This document shows, piece by piece, positions 30,999-41,767 of a stretch of DNA of 64,000 nucleotides. Under the pieces are notes generated by a model that worked only from the letters and a program-made list of their open reading frames with translations, did not search any database and was not told the DNA's origin. A program made the position numbers and the translations under genes. Position 1 is the stretch's first letter, and every line of letters starts with the position of its first letter. Source of the DNA: Gracilariopsis chorda (lineage: Eukaryota; Rhodophyta; Florideophyceae; Gracilariales; Gracilariaceae); contig NBIV01000046.1 in the NCBI GenBank assembly GCA_003194525.1, forward strand, positions 62,001 through 126,000. Direction: 5' to 3'.

Positions 30999-32204
30999 CT
31001 ATGTACCATCCAGATGCTTTGGAGAAGGTTGCTCATCGATATCAAACCTGTGGCATACAATTACATCATTCGTTCCATCAGCAATAAGTCTGGTTTCGTC
31101 AAAGGCTACAGCACCGAGGTATCGTGTAAAACCGCATATCGCATAGCTGTTTTCCACGTCATCTATTGGATGCACAGCGACGCACCCATCTCTACTGGCA
31201 GTGACGATCTTCGCCCCGTCCATCTGGAGGGACATAACAGCGGCATGATGCCGATTCAAAGAAGCGATATGTGAACTATTTCTCAAGGACCAGATGTCTA
31301 AGTGACCTGATGCATCACCCGTAGCCAATAGCTCTGTCTCCTCTTCGTAGTCTATTGCTGTGGTGTGTGCGGTGTGGCAATGGATGGAAAGCAGGTAGAG
31401 ACCTTCCTCAGCTTGGTAAGCTTGGACTTTACCACTAGCGCAACCCAGCAGCAAATATCCTTTCTTGGTCAGCACCATTGAGTATATGGGATCCCCTACT
31501 CGTATGACTTGCAGCGTCTCGCCAGTGTCAAGTTGCGTCACGCGCACGGTACCATCTGCACTTGCTGAGTACAGCCTTCCTGTCTCGGCGTGTATCTGAA
31601 GACTTGTGATATAATCGCCATGCCCACCAATCTGCAGACGAGGAGGAGGGAGCTCTCCTTCAACATCCATCTTCCTGACAACACGCTTTGCCCAGAATGA
31701 GCGTTTTTCGTACTGTGGAGAAGGCCATACAAAAACCTGTTTGTCCACAGAACCAGCAGTGGCGAAGTATCCATCCCTGTAGTCAATTGCTGTAACTTGT
31801 CCAGCATGTACTTTCGGCGAGCATACTCTTAATCCGCTGACGAGGTCAGAGAATACGACGCTTCCTGAAGCGGTCCCAAGTACCATGAAGTCACCTCTAA
31901 AGGCCAATTTGCGAACGAAGTCATTAGAAACAGATGCTATAATGCTAGCCCGGTACTTTCCTGTGCGCCAGTTGTGAGCTATAGTGCGATTGCGACTCAC
32001 TTCTCTCTCGCGCAAAGTAGAAATTCGGTTTTGGAGCAATTCCCAAGATGGTTCGTTCGGATGGCTGTCACCATGGTCTTGGCAGTCGGATGATTGCCCC
32101 GGAGGTTTCGAGCTGCAAGTCAGTGGCGGCTTCTTTCGTGATGAAGCTTGCGAGCTCGATGGAAGGGGAAGGCGGATGAAGGCTATCATTGTCGTTACGG
32201 GCAT
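30999..32204 (-). CDS. WD40-repeat protein
   Basis: 401 aa from the ATG at 32204. The frame is open 17 codons further but without ATG. After a Ser/Pro-rich N-terminus, a linker (WELLQNRISTLREREVSRNR, then NWRTGKY) leads into about six or seven WD-type blades, with recurrent GH/H...D...W-like spacing such as HAGQVTAIDY, GSVDKQVFVW, SADGTVRV and GDASGHLDIWSL. The NW-x-x-G linker before the propeller resembles that of F-box/WD proteins, but I see no clear F-box. WD40 propellers are protein-docking platforms, so the partner is unknown. It is not obviously the PRC2 subunit EED/ESC despite lying next to a VEF gene. Confidence 0.75.
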   Translation of the reverse strand: MPVTTMIAFIRLPLPSSSQASSRKKPPLTCSSKPPGQSSDCQDHGDSHPNEPSWELLQNRISTLREREVSRNRTIAHNWRTGKYRASIIASVSNDFVRKLAFRGDFMVLGTASGSVVFSDLVSGLRVCSPKVHAGQVTAIDYRDGYFATAGSVDKQVFVWPSPQYEKRSFWAKRVVRKMDVEGELPPPRLQIGGHGDYITSLQIHAETGRLYSASADGTVRVTQLDTGETLQVIRVGDPIYSMVLTKKGYLLLGCASGKVQAYQAEEGLYLLSIHCHTAHTTAIDYEEETELLATGDASGHLDIWSLRNSSHIASLNRHHAAVMSLQMDGAKIVTASRDGCVAVHPIDDVENSYAICGFTRYLGAVAFDETRLIADGTNDVIVCHRFDIDEQPSPKHLDGT

Positions 32205-32738
32205 GTTGTTTCTGGATGGGAAGCATGTGGTTTTGCAGGTGATTAGGTGCAGCAAAATCTGGTGGTTGTGATCGCACGAGTTCTGCAGATTCGCGTCGTG
32301 TTAGGCGTGTCCACAGTACAACTGTAGCAACATGAACGGTATCTACTATACAAACGTTATTTATTTGCTAAAACAGTTTCACAACTACCGTTGGTGCCAA
32401 AGGCGAACGATGCTAAAGGTAGTTTTAACCTTAGCAAGTGAAAGCCTCATCCCCTGACCATCACTAGCTACGTTGAGAGCATCGTTAAGAACATGCATAA
32501 GACCATGTTCCGCTTTTGAAAGCGGTATCCTTTCAACTTATAAGAGGGACTGCTAACCTTTCGTATAAATATGGCAGACTTCTGAAAGCTGCTTGGGAGT
32601 AAAGACAGGCAAAGGGCTACAGGGGTAGTTGATGGAAGGAGACAGGTGACCATATCACGTGCGGAAAACGAAAGCTGCGAACACCGTGCGAGTAGATGAA
32701 TGATACAGATCAATTCTGAGCATATGATGCACAGCTTT
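32205..32738. other. Intergenic between WD40 and SNF5 genes
   Basis: Both genes lie on the minus strand. This span is the SNF5 3' flank and the WD40 upstream region. No gene or regulatory motif is supported. Confidence 0.4.
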
Positions 32739-33446
32739 TTATCGCCGTCTTGAAGAGATGGACCGTCGCCTGCTCTTAGGAAACGCGTACACTTCTGCCT
32801 TGCCACGATTGCGCCTCATAAGTCTGGCCTCTCTCCGTTCTTTCCTCTCCAGTCTTTCTTGCTCTTCCACTGTGAGGCACTCAACTCCGGGTTCCCACGC
32901 TTCGACTCCTTGAATGCGAATGACATCGTTTTCGTGTAGCACCGGGCATCGCTGTCTCTTATCTTGAAACTCTGCCAATTCCAACAGCTGCTCTCTGATA
33001 GCGTGTGCGACATGAGGGACATGTTCGGTGTTGAGGCCCAAATCCGCACACAAGGCCTCGGCAAAAGCTTCCGGGCTGTTCTCCGAAGAAGAAAGATCCC
33101 ACTCAAACTGATCTCTTATGACAATGCGGCCCACGCGAAGGTCCAGACGCACCACATGTCGGCATTCTTTTTGGGGCAGTCGAAGCGGAACATAAGCCTC
33201 AATCTGTTCTTTTATGGTTTCTGCGATGCTGTCGCGCGCGGAGTCTGGCAGACTTAAGTCGGCGGCGAGGATACTTGCGAAAGTCAACGGCGTGATTTGC
33301 GTCTCGAGGAGATTCCATGTCAGAGTCTCTTGCACGCGGCGATTGTCGAAGGTGAGATCTAGTCGAATTGGAATGAGGGCATCGGAGGATGCACTCGCGA
33401 CCGTTGGGCGTTCACGCTTCTTCGGGTTGGCAGCGTTGGATACCAT
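32739..33446 (-). CDS. SNF5/SMARCB1-family SWI/SNF subunit
   Basis: 235 aa with an ATG start. Two tandem SNF5 repeats are readable: the first begins near residue 24 (LIPIRLDLTFDN, TLTWNL), the second near residue 98 (VVRLDLRVGRIVIRDQFEWDL). Each is followed by an acidic alpha segment ending in LxLP or LGLN. The C-terminus is a strongly basic, charged helix and tail (ERLERKERREAR, SRRRS). SNF5 proteins are core subunits of SWI/SNF-type nucleosome remodellers. The protein is shorter than animal SMARCB1 and is essentially just the core domain. It is divergent from the SUMO-motif gene that starts 523 bp away on the other strand. Confidence 0.88.
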   Translation of the reverse strand: MVSNAANPKKRERPTVASASSDALIPIRLDLTFDNRRVQETLTWNLLETQITPLTFASILAADLSLPDSARDSIAETIKEQIEAYVPLRLPQKECRHVVRLDLRVGRIVIRDQFEWDLSSSENSPEAFAEALCADLGLNTEHVPHVAHAIREQLLELAEFQDKRQRCPVLHENDVIRIQGVEAWEPGVECLTVEEQERLERKERREARLMRRNRGKAEVYAFPKSRRRSISSRRR

Positions 33447-33969
33447 GGCAGCGTAGAATGAGTTGAGCCAGGTGCTGCCGCTCGTACGTCAAATAGGGCT
33501 CCCGCGCCGCGCCCTTCTGCCCGGTGAAGAAGATGGACTGCAATCAGGGGTTTCGTCTGTTCCCCGAACACGCGGAACAAAAATTTGACCCTGCGGAAAG
33601 GCACAGGTGGGGAAAGGATCGATCGTACAGCGCAAAGGCTCGAAATTGGAATTGTCGCGGTGCTGTTACCGACGGTACACGTACGAGAGTACAAGGGTAT
33701 TGAACCCCTTGCCGCCAAGAGGCCGGCTTCCCTTCAGCACCAGGAGACGCGGACAGACTGTTGGGAGTGGCAGGTGAAGTCCACGGCGTGAAGCATCTCG
33801 CGCCGAAAAGAGGGGTCGAATTGCAAACGGACAGATTTTGCTGCAAAGCGCAATTGAAACGCACCGCGCGCACAGCGAATCGAAATCATTTATATTGGCC
33901 ATGCGCACTGGCGGCTGCTCACCTCACGCCGTCAAACCGCACTCCCATCAATACCGAACTCGTCGCGCA
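33447..33969. promoter_or_regulatory. Divergent intergenic region (likely bidirectional promoter)
   Basis: The two coding starts point away from each other across 523 bp. No TATA box was recognised. The call rests on geometry alone. Confidence 0.35.
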
Positions 33970-35235
33970 ATGGAAGTCATCGATCTCACCTCCTCCGACA
34001 CAGAGCCCCTGAGGCTCCCACGCGTCCGTCGTCCCTGTCCTATCCCTGACGACCCGGAACTCGTCCTCGTCTCAGAGAAGCTGAAGCACGCCCCCAAGCC
34101 GCGTGAGCCGGCACCTCCTCGAAATCCCTCCACGCCCACTCCTTCCAAGCGACCGCGCCTCAAGACCACTGAAGCTCCCCAAGTCGTTGGTCTCAAGAAG
34201 GGCATCAAACCGCTGGAAGATTATCCCCATGCGCGATTCGCATGCACTCAGCAGCCTTACTCTGCTCAAAACGCCCGGAAGTACTGCCCCAAGTGTTTCT
34301 GCTTTGTTTGTGACGTGCTCGCCTCCACCTGCCAGGAATGGGAGCGCCACTGTAACGCCGTGGACAATGAAGAGTGGAAGATGGAGAGAAGGGAGAAGAG
34401 AAAGGCCTCCAGGAGGTATGAGAGAGGCGTTGATCTTCTGGCAAAAGAAGCGAGGAGACGAGAAAAAAGGTCTAGGAAGGAAAAAGAAAGAAGAGAGGTA
34501 CTAGAAGCACTGGGTGGTGAAATTTTGACCTTTGAACAGCTAATGGCGGAGCAGATGGAAGCCGTTAGCGAGTTCTACAAAGGCATGGTTGCTGACCCGG
34601 AACAACACTCTCCGCAGGAAAATCAACAGAATGTACAAGCCCAAACACAAACCAATGCCCCACCACCAACGCTACCCACCCCGCAGGATGCTGCTCAGTG
34701 TGCCGGAGAGAAGCAGCTCAGCACCGATCCATTGATGCTACAACCTATGCGAAATGCATCCTCTGCCTCTCCGAGGGTAAGCTTCGGTCCGCCCAACAAT
34801 CCGGCTAGTAATGTACTTGCAACGGCCAGACAAGTGCCGTCGTGCTGTCCTAAACATGGCGCTTCCGACGCATTCTTGCATAGTAATTGCACTTCTGAGG
34901 CGGAGCTTGCGCGCCTTAGCAACGTTTTCTTGTCTTTCAATGACGACCATCCGGATGGCTTTGCTCTTGGCGAGATTACCGGAGAAGAACGATCCCCCAC
35001 CCAGAACGATACCTTGGATGGAACACGAAGAATCTTGGAGCTAGAGAGAAGCATTTATGCTGGTCTACCGGGGGTAGACCGTACGAACTCGCGACTCGTC
35101 GAGACTTCCCCGAGTGGAAGGACACATGCTCGCATTTCTTCCGCCGCCAAGAGAGCAAAGAGAAAGGAAAAGCGCAGTAAGCACCGTCAGAGAGTTCGCA
35201 GCCGTTCCCGTATGAAGAAATCAGACGAGCAGTAG
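33970..35235 (+). CDS. SUMO-interaction-motif / Cys-rich module protein, paralogue 1
   Basis: 421 aa from the ATG that directly precedes EVIDLTSSD. The upstream in-frame extension has no homology to the paralogues. The N-terminus carries a hydrophobic V-I-D-L core followed by Ser/Asp/Glu, the form of a SUMO-interacting motif. A Pro/Lys-rich stretch follows. The shared module is KPLEDYPHARFAC, then YCPKCFCFVCDVLAS-C and W..HC.AVD: a set of Cys and His likely to bind zinc. Then come a long Arg/Lys/Glu helix, a disordered middle and a basic tail (RKEKRSKHRQ). I recall similar Cys-rich modules in plant proteins of the RPM1-interacting-protein-13 type. Function is unknown; a nuclear role is inferred. 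Confidence 0.75.
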   Translation: MEVIDLTSSDTEPLRLPRVRRPCPIPDDPELVLVSEKLKHAPKPREPAPPRNPSTPTPSKRPRLKTTEAPQVVGLKKGIKPLEDYPHARFACTQQPYSAQNARKYCPKCFCFVCDVLASTCQEWERHCNAVDNEEWKMERREKRKASRRYERGVDLLAKEARRREKRSRKEKERREVLEALGGEILTFEQLMAEQMEAVSEFYKGMVADPEQHSPQENQQNVQAQTQTNAPPPTLPTPQDAAQCAGEKQLSTDPLMLQPMRNASSASPRVSFGPPNNPASNVLATARQVPSCCPKHGASDAFLHSNCTSEAELARLSNVFLSFNDDHPDGFALGEITGEERSPTQNDTLDGTRRILELERSIYAGLPGVDRTNSRLVETSPSGRTHARISSAAKRAKRKEKRSKHRQRVRSRSRMKKSDEQ

Positions 35236-36591
35236 AATCACTAAGCTTTTGTGCAAGATTTATATGCTCCTTGGGTCTCCCACCCAAAGTTGGCCCTCGT
35301 GCATAGAATGAGCCATGCAAGAAGAAACCCGGATAACGGCATATGTTCTGCAAGTGGTGAATAGTGTAGTAAGCGAGATGCAGTTTGTCATGGTCATCTG
35401 GCAACCACTGCAGCGTCGTCCGAAGAGTAGCTTATGGTATGATCACTATATTTTGTTTGTTGGTTTTCTCAAACTGCAGCGTTTTGGTTGCACCAAACAT
35501 CGCTCTCCTTCAGGTGTATGGATCTCAGCATTTCGTCAAAGTTATAGGACAGCTACCTTGCACAACCATGACAAGGCCTGGCTAACTGGTTTCCAGTTGT
35601 CTCCCTATTCCAGGATTGGGGAGAGCACATAGTCGACACATCTGGATCTATCTGCAGTCACAATGATGGCAAAGAATGTGAAAGTGTTTTGCCTGGGAGA
35701 GATAGTGGTTTTCTCAAGAGCGTTGTTCAATACCCTCGGCATAGCACTTCAGGCGCGAGCTTGTGGTAATGGCCGTGGTGATACAATGTTCATTTTGGTA
35801 CCCATACTACGAGGGGTAGCCTTTATCTTTATCGCAAATGGCACCAAACCCATCTCCGGCTTTCTCGGACCGACCAGCAGTGTTATCCTTATACCATTGG
35901 TAGACTATAGACAAACTTCGGCGAGCCCCACTTGTCGCACATGCTCTGCTGACCTTCCGAAAAGGCTGCAAAAGACTGTGGCGTTGCGCGGGACGAGGAA
36001 GCCATATGGAGATTCGAACGGGTCCACTGGGGGAACTTAGTCGTCAAGTAGATGATTAGTCTTCCGCATCGTAGAAGTTGGTACCGTTAACCCTTACCCC
36101 GGAATTGGGGGCACTGCCCGTCGAAACAAACAAACATGGACGTAGTCTATTCTAAAAAGAAGAGTGCACACAACGGCTTGCGATCCCAAGTATGCTCTTG
36201 TTGAGGATCGTTGTGCTGTTCGTTTATGTTCAAGTCCCGCACTGAGAGATAGTTGGTTCAAAGCTCTATGCAGACGTAAGTTCGTTAAGCTCCAAACCAG
36301 AATCCTCCACCCTCGCACATGATGTAGATGTCTTCGCCAGCTCCTTGCAATCGAGCGGATTTGCAAAAATACAGTTATTATTCTACACAGAATCTACAGT
36401 ACAAGCTAAGACAAGGGTTTGATTTCTATCTGTACATGAAGACTTTGGCTCAAGTCAGAACCGCACCTTTACAGATTTGTAACTGTTGAAGAAAGAACGG
36501 TTCACAGCAGTAAGCACGTGTTTGGTCTCTCAGAAGTGGCTGCAGGGATTACAAATGGTGCTAGTTAGCACTCAAATTTGTTTCGTCTACC
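35236..36591. other. Intergenic between paralogues 1 and 2
   Basis: 1.36 kb. A 125-codon frame at 35663-36040 has hydrophobic stretches but no recognisable domain or paralogue and is not called. Confidence 0.35.
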
Positions 36592-37437
36592 ATGAATACT
36601 GAGGTTATCGTTTTGTCAGACAGTTCTGATGATCCTGTAACTCCGGTAGAAATCGTCCCAACCGTACCCGAGAACCAGTTATCATCTCCCCCCCCGAGGC
36701 TCGTGCCCCCAAAACAGATATCGCCCCAATTACAACCGCTTCCAAGCCCAGTAGGCTTCTCTGACGACGATGAATTGGAGATAACGCTGGTCACGAGCAG
36801 TCAAACCCGAAAAGACACGACAGCAACACCTCCAGTTACCAGCTCACGCACAGATTTGGAATGCGTTGGTGAACGACGAGGTATACTGGCTTTACGAGAC
36901 TATCCTCACTTTCGATTCCAATGTGGAATACATCCTTTCAAAAAGATGCGCGCTCGTATGAAGGAAACTTGCTGTGAACGATGCTTCTGTTATATCTGCG
37001 ACGTGCTCGCGACTGACTGCACAAAGTGGAGCGCTCATTGCAAAGCAGTTGACACAGTTACCAAGTATCGCAAAGAACGGGAACTACGACTGGAAGAAAG
37101 GAGACGAAGGGAGCAATCCACGGATGGTGCAAGACACACTATTGTCAAGAGGATAATTAAACCCCAGCCCGTTGATGAACGAGAATACGAACAGCTCGTT
37201 GAACTTCCAAACGAAGACGAGGAATTTGAAGATGACGGCTTTCCACACAGCTGCAGTGATGACGACGCAGCATCAGCCCCAGTTGATTTCGATCACCCCA
37301 AACTTAACCCTATGCTCCAGCATTTGCACAGGGACAATAATGGATCCTTCCTACAGCGGAAGCTAGAAAAGAACCCCGAAAGGCCAGCATACAGCACAAT
37401 CTTTCGGGGGCCCTCCGCATTTGCTGACTTGTTGTGA
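36592..37437 (+). CDS. SUMO-interaction-motif / Cys-rich module protein, paralogue 2
   Basis: 281 aa. It starts MNTEVIVLSDSSDD, again a V-I-V-L core followed by an acidic/Ser run. The shared module is LRDYPHFRFQC, then CCERCFCYICDVLATDC, W..HCKAVD. A basic helix and an acidic C-terminal region (NEDEEFEDD) follow. The middle and C-terminal parts are unrelated in length to paralogue 1. Same strand as paralogue 1, 1.36 kb downstream, consistent with an old tandem duplication. Confidence 0.75.
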   Translation: MNTEVIVLSDSSDDPVTPVEIVPTVPENQLSSPPPRLVPPKQISPQLQPLPSPVGFSDDDELEITLVTSSQTRKDTTATPPVTSSRTDLECVGERRGILALRDYPHFRFQCGIHPFKKMRARMKETCCERCFCYICDVLATDCTKWSAHCKAVDTVTKYRKERELRLEERRRREQSTDGARHTIVKRIIKPQPVDEREYEQLVELPNEDEEFEDDGFPHSCSDDDAASAPVDFDHPKLNPMLQHLHRDNNGSFLQRKLEKNPERPAYSTIFRGPSAFADLL

Positions 37438-39646
37438 GTACATGGGTTGCGTTCTCGCTACTACTAGACTCATCTTTGAACAGTCAACGAAAGAAACCAA
37501 ATTTCCTTCGCGAGCCGACCAAGAGATGTTTTGATCAATACGCACGGTTAATAAGAAGAAACTGTATTAACACGGCGAAGTATCCTACGAAAATGGTCAG
37601 CTTTGGTGCACTTTGACATATTCTGTTGAAAGAATTCGTGACCATGTAGCCAAGCTGTTGCTGTTCTTTAGGGAAGAATCGCAACGCCAAAAATGTTGGT
37701 TGCAACTATGACCAGTGGGTGCATCAGCCATGGCCCAATGTAACAACATTGTTCTCAAGAGCTAACCATATTCAAACACATCGAATCGAGAACCATTGTG
37801 TACCAAAGTGTAATCAACAACACTTTTCAGGCCGGGATACGTAGGCGGGATATGTGCAACACACAGGCTGTCTGTCTCTCAGGAGACTACACAACTGTGG
37901 CGCAAAGGTGTACTGGTCATGTTGCGATTTCTCATGCGGTATCTACGTACCTTCACAAAAAGAAATGATCCCCCCCGCTAAAGCGCGGACTCCAACATAG
38001 AAAGCAGTGTTGATCACCTAGTTCTGCGATGTCGCCATAGAGCGGCATCACGATGGAGAGAGCCATATCCCCTTCGGGAAAGGAAAGGTCTTCATGTTCA
38101 ATCTACACAGATAAAAAACTTGCTAGATAAGTTGCTGCATTACCTCGGGAGGAGTTCTTCGTAGATCAATCTCTACTGCTGTATCGGAATTCGGGAGTTG
38201 GGCCCCGTAAACACTTGCACATGCACAGGATGATGGCATGTGGTGTATCGACTCAAAAAGCTTGTAGGAAGCAGGAACTTCCATCATAGTTCCTTCGTGA
38301 TTCATACACCACCGTAAACAGCTTTACTTGTGATATGGCCAAGCGCATTGCATGGTACGCTCTTCGGGTTCAGAACTACAAGATGTATCTGTGAAGCACT
38401 TCGTTTGGACGCGATGGTGCGCCGCAGAAGTTTCGCAAAGTTTTCTGGATATAACGAACGCAATACAGGAGATGCCGTTGTGAGGACTTGAACAAGAACT
38501 GCGTGCCTTTGGTTCTTGTTCTAAGCGGGTAGAGAGGATTCAGATCTGGCCTCTATCAGAATGATTTCCAAGGCTCCATGTTACTGACATCTGCAGTAGG
38601 CCGCAGACTGCCACTCGCAGATACTATGCAGTAACGAAACAATATCATTTGCAATAGTCTTCGGCAATTTCAAGAGCAACCTCCAGAGCATCATGAAACA
38701 TGATACTACACTGCCATTATGGAATGGTGACGTATTTCACATGACCTTATAAAGAAGACGTACGCCTTTAGCACCATGAATGATGACATTGTCCTTTACA
38801 ACGTAAGACCCGAAATGGATCCGATCTCGGGTCTTCCCGTAGAAGCTTGATGCTGATCTTTCAATGTTCCGAGATAGTAGCGAGTGAGCGCACCACGGCT
38901 GCTGCAAGGTGAGAGCGAGCAGCAGTCATCGGCTGCATTCCGGGGACATGAATAGAGATCGGTACTACGGGACAGAGGAAATCTTCCTCTCCGAGGAGCT
39001 TTACGTAATACATAGAGTTTAGCGTGCTAGACGAAGAAAAGCTCCCTTGCGGTGTTAGATTCTACCACAGTGCCGTAATCAGGTAATGTGTGCCCATAAA
39101 GAAGAAGAAGAGAAACCCCGAAATGCTATCATCGAGACAAGAATCTGTTCAGATGCCCACAAGAATCTAGTTTGATAATCTTAGACAAGCCTTCGGTGAA
39201 TAACCGCATAGGATCACTGTTCATACATCTGTCTGTCGTGAACACTTAGGCACTTTTTGCTGCAAACAAATCCCAGGAGATTTCCTTTGACGGCATGTGG
39301 AAAGGCCCGCAGACTGATATATATTATATCATCTATGTTCCATGGGTGTAGTAATTCTTTTTCATGGTCAGCCATCTTGCGAGATGGTGCAGTGTCATTC
39401 AGCAGTATCAGATACGCAAGCGCTCTCTTCTAGCACCGTTTCATATCATCATGGTATGAAACGGGACAACAGAAGTGTGTCTTTCCTTCTCCAGCATGCA
39501 ATCTCATATTACGAAGAAATGCAATTGGTGTAACTCAAAAAACAGATTGCAGGAATGGCGCGATAAAGTAAACAACGACCTGTCAACTCCATGAGCTATC
39601 TCGAATTCAAAGCTCTTTCTTTTCTAACCAGCATCAACGACCGATC
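37438..39646. other. Intergenic, 2.2 kb, no gene seen
   Basis: Only short frames on either strand, none with recognisable features. No LTR or repeat of the families in this window was seen. Confidence 0.4.
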
Positions 39647-40075
39647 CTAATGCAACATCGCATTGTAGTGTTCCTTCCACTTCTTGCACTCTGCAGCTGG
39701 GATTTCACATACACAGCAGTAACAATTATCGCAATGTCTTCTGCGATGAACTCCTTTTTTCCCAAACGGGTGAGCCAAACAGTGCGGCCTAGCATGTGGA
39801 TAATCTTTCAACGGTTTCAAGACTTCGCGCTCCACTACCAGTTGCACCTCATTCCCGTTCACGTTTTGTCGGCTGGATAATTTGCTGTCACAAATGGTAC
39901 GAAGCGGCGACCGAATCCAGAACTCGGAGCTTGAAATGCGTTGTTTCGGATCGGTGTACCTGATGTGTTCGTGCACAATCTCTAGCTCTTCTGTAGCCGG
40001 AACAGGACGTGGTCGCCGAACTGGCGTTTGGTCGTCGTCCGAAATGAGGTTAATCACTTCACTTGAATCACTCAT
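39647..40075 (-). CDS. SUMO-interaction-motif / Cys-rich module protein, paralogue 3 (short)
   Basis: 142 aa from the ATG before SDSSEVINLISDDD. The in-frame upstream extension to 40261 is not shared by the paralogues. It contains the V-I-N-L core with an acidic flank, then KPLKDYPHARPHC, HCDNCYCCVCEIPAAEC, W..HYNA. It ends right after the module, so it lacks the basic helix and tail. The expected His of W..HC is followed by Tyr instead of Cys. It is either a minimal family member or a truncated copy. Opposite strand to the other two. Confidence 0.65.
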   Translation of the reverse strand: MSDSSEVINLISDDDQTPVRRPRPVPATEELEIVHEHIRYTDPKQRISSSEFWIRSPLRTICDSKLSSRQNVNGNEVQLVVEREVLKPLKDYPHARPHCLAHPFGKKGVHRRRHCDNCYCCVCEIPAAECKKWKEHYNAMLH

Positions 40076-41009
40076 GATGAATGATAATCTCTTGAGCTTG
40101 AAGTTGAGTTGAGGAGCACTTAGGGGGCAGGCGAATAGATGAAAGTGCCGACCAAGTGAGTTCGGTAGCGTTGGATATTGGTTTCCAAAGCAAGTCCTTC
40201 TGCCAAACGCCTGGATGAAGTTGAGGAAACTATGGGGAGTGCGGCGGCGGAGTTGCGCCACCTCGTAGCAACAGCCTTCTCAGGTAACCCATGCGTGTCG
40301 AGTTGACCGAATGATTGCATCGACAACAAGGGCAAATAAATGACCGTTACAAAAGGTGGTTCCTCATCATACAGAAAACAGAAGCGGAGATCAATTTCAA
40401 ATCACTGGAGAGTACAAAGATACGAAAAGGACTATCCAACGTGAGAGTACGGCCCTTGAACCTAGGAGCAGTGACCTCGGTCTCATCGTCAGCAACCGGT
40501 TAACTCTTAATCCTTTAACCACTATTATCTACTGAATGAAGGTTATCGTGCACTACTAGTAGGGAGGAAGACCAATCCGAAGGATGGGTCTTCTATCTAG
40601 TTGTGCATCGCGCTCCAAGAAATTGTGCGTGAATTAATGCACCGTGCAAATCGTCCGCACCGCCTTTCACATGCATGCATCATAAGCTATGGATGCGCTC
40701 AACACATCATACTTCGATATGCAAACGATGCTCCCAGCCGACGAGAGTGTTGGTTGGTATTGTTTAGCCTCATCCTCGTCCCGAATTGTGCGGATCCGAT
40801 GGCTGCGGATTCACTGCTGAAACATGTTCCGAGCACCACATCGCACCGCCGCACACCGCACTAGGATAAAACGATGCAAGCTCTCCGGAACATGAGGCGT
40901 CGAACGCATGCAAATGCAAGCCAACCGTTTCCACCCCACCCCATCTCCCCCCCCCCCCCAAAAAAAAAGCAAACCGTAAAGCGCAAGCCATGCAGAAAAC
41001 ACACACATC
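40076..41009. other. Intergenic with C13/A9 run
   Basis: A run of 13 C followed by 9 A lies at 40947-40968. Frames here are short. The right part is the 3' flank of the next minus-strand gene. Confidence 0.35.
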
Positions 41010-41384
41010 TCAACGAGCATCAGTGACGTCAACCTGATCATCGCTACCACGATGAGCAACAACAGCAGCAACCTCATCCACGTCATCAACATCCACACGC
41101 CGATTCAGGGTGGTGAAAAGTCGATCGCGATCAATTCGTTTCGTTCCATAGTACCACCATGCGACCAAGAGAGCAAAGGACACTATACAAAGTACGACAC
41201 TGGTGTATATCGCTCTGGTGACGGCATCTTCCGAAGCGGCTTTGTTTTCGTTTCTAGGGTCATTGAAAATGGTTTCGGTTTCTCCGCGTTTTCGTATGAC
41301 CGGGTTGATGACGATCTGGGCGGAGAAGGGCGACGGCATGCACAAGAGTGCGTGAAGCAGCAGGAAGAGCGGGGTGGTGAGCAT
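41010..41384 (-). CDS. Small single-pass type I membrane protein, unknown
   Basis: 124 aa with an ATG start. A Leu-rich signal peptide (about residues 1-22, ending FSAQ), a short luminal part of about 35 residues, one transmembrane segment at about 62-79 (LCIVSFALLVAWWYYG), then a basic-to-acidic cytosolic tail (DVDDVDEV). No family is recognised. The topology is clean enough to favour a real gene over a chance frame. Confidence 0.55.
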   Translation of the reverse strand: MLTTPLFLLLHALLCMPSPFSAQIVINPVIRKRGETETIFNDPRNENKAASEDAVTRAIYTSVVLCIVSFALLVAWWYYGTKRIDRDRLFTTLNRRVDVDDVDEVAAVVAHRGSDDQVDVTDAR

Positions 41385-41767
41385 TGTTGAGGTGCGGGTG
41401 ATTGTGACGACGGAGGGGTTCGGACGGGGGTGAATGTGAAATTTGCAATTTGAATCGGGCTATGGTAGATTATTGGGGATGCACGTGTGGGCTCTTGTGT
41501 TGTCAGAAACAGCGCGGTTGGTTGATGCAGCGTCGTTGGGCGGCAGCGTACTTCAATGGCAAGGCGGCGACACGGGAAGGCAGACCAATTTTGAAACGGC
41601 AAGCGGAACGAGCCAGGCAGAAGATTACAAGTACAAGTGTTTGTACAAGCGATGGTTTACATGATACGGATAAAAGATGAGAAGAAAAGAAAGCGATCAC
41701 GAAGAACAAAGGCGGTGGGTTGCAGGGCGGCGCCAAGTGAGAACGGCGACAGAGGTGGAACGGGGGG

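Noticed and set aside
35663-36040. 125-codon plus-strand ORF with hydrophobic stretches
   Set aside because: No recognisable family and no paralogue. It could be a decayed gene but nothing in the sequence proves it.
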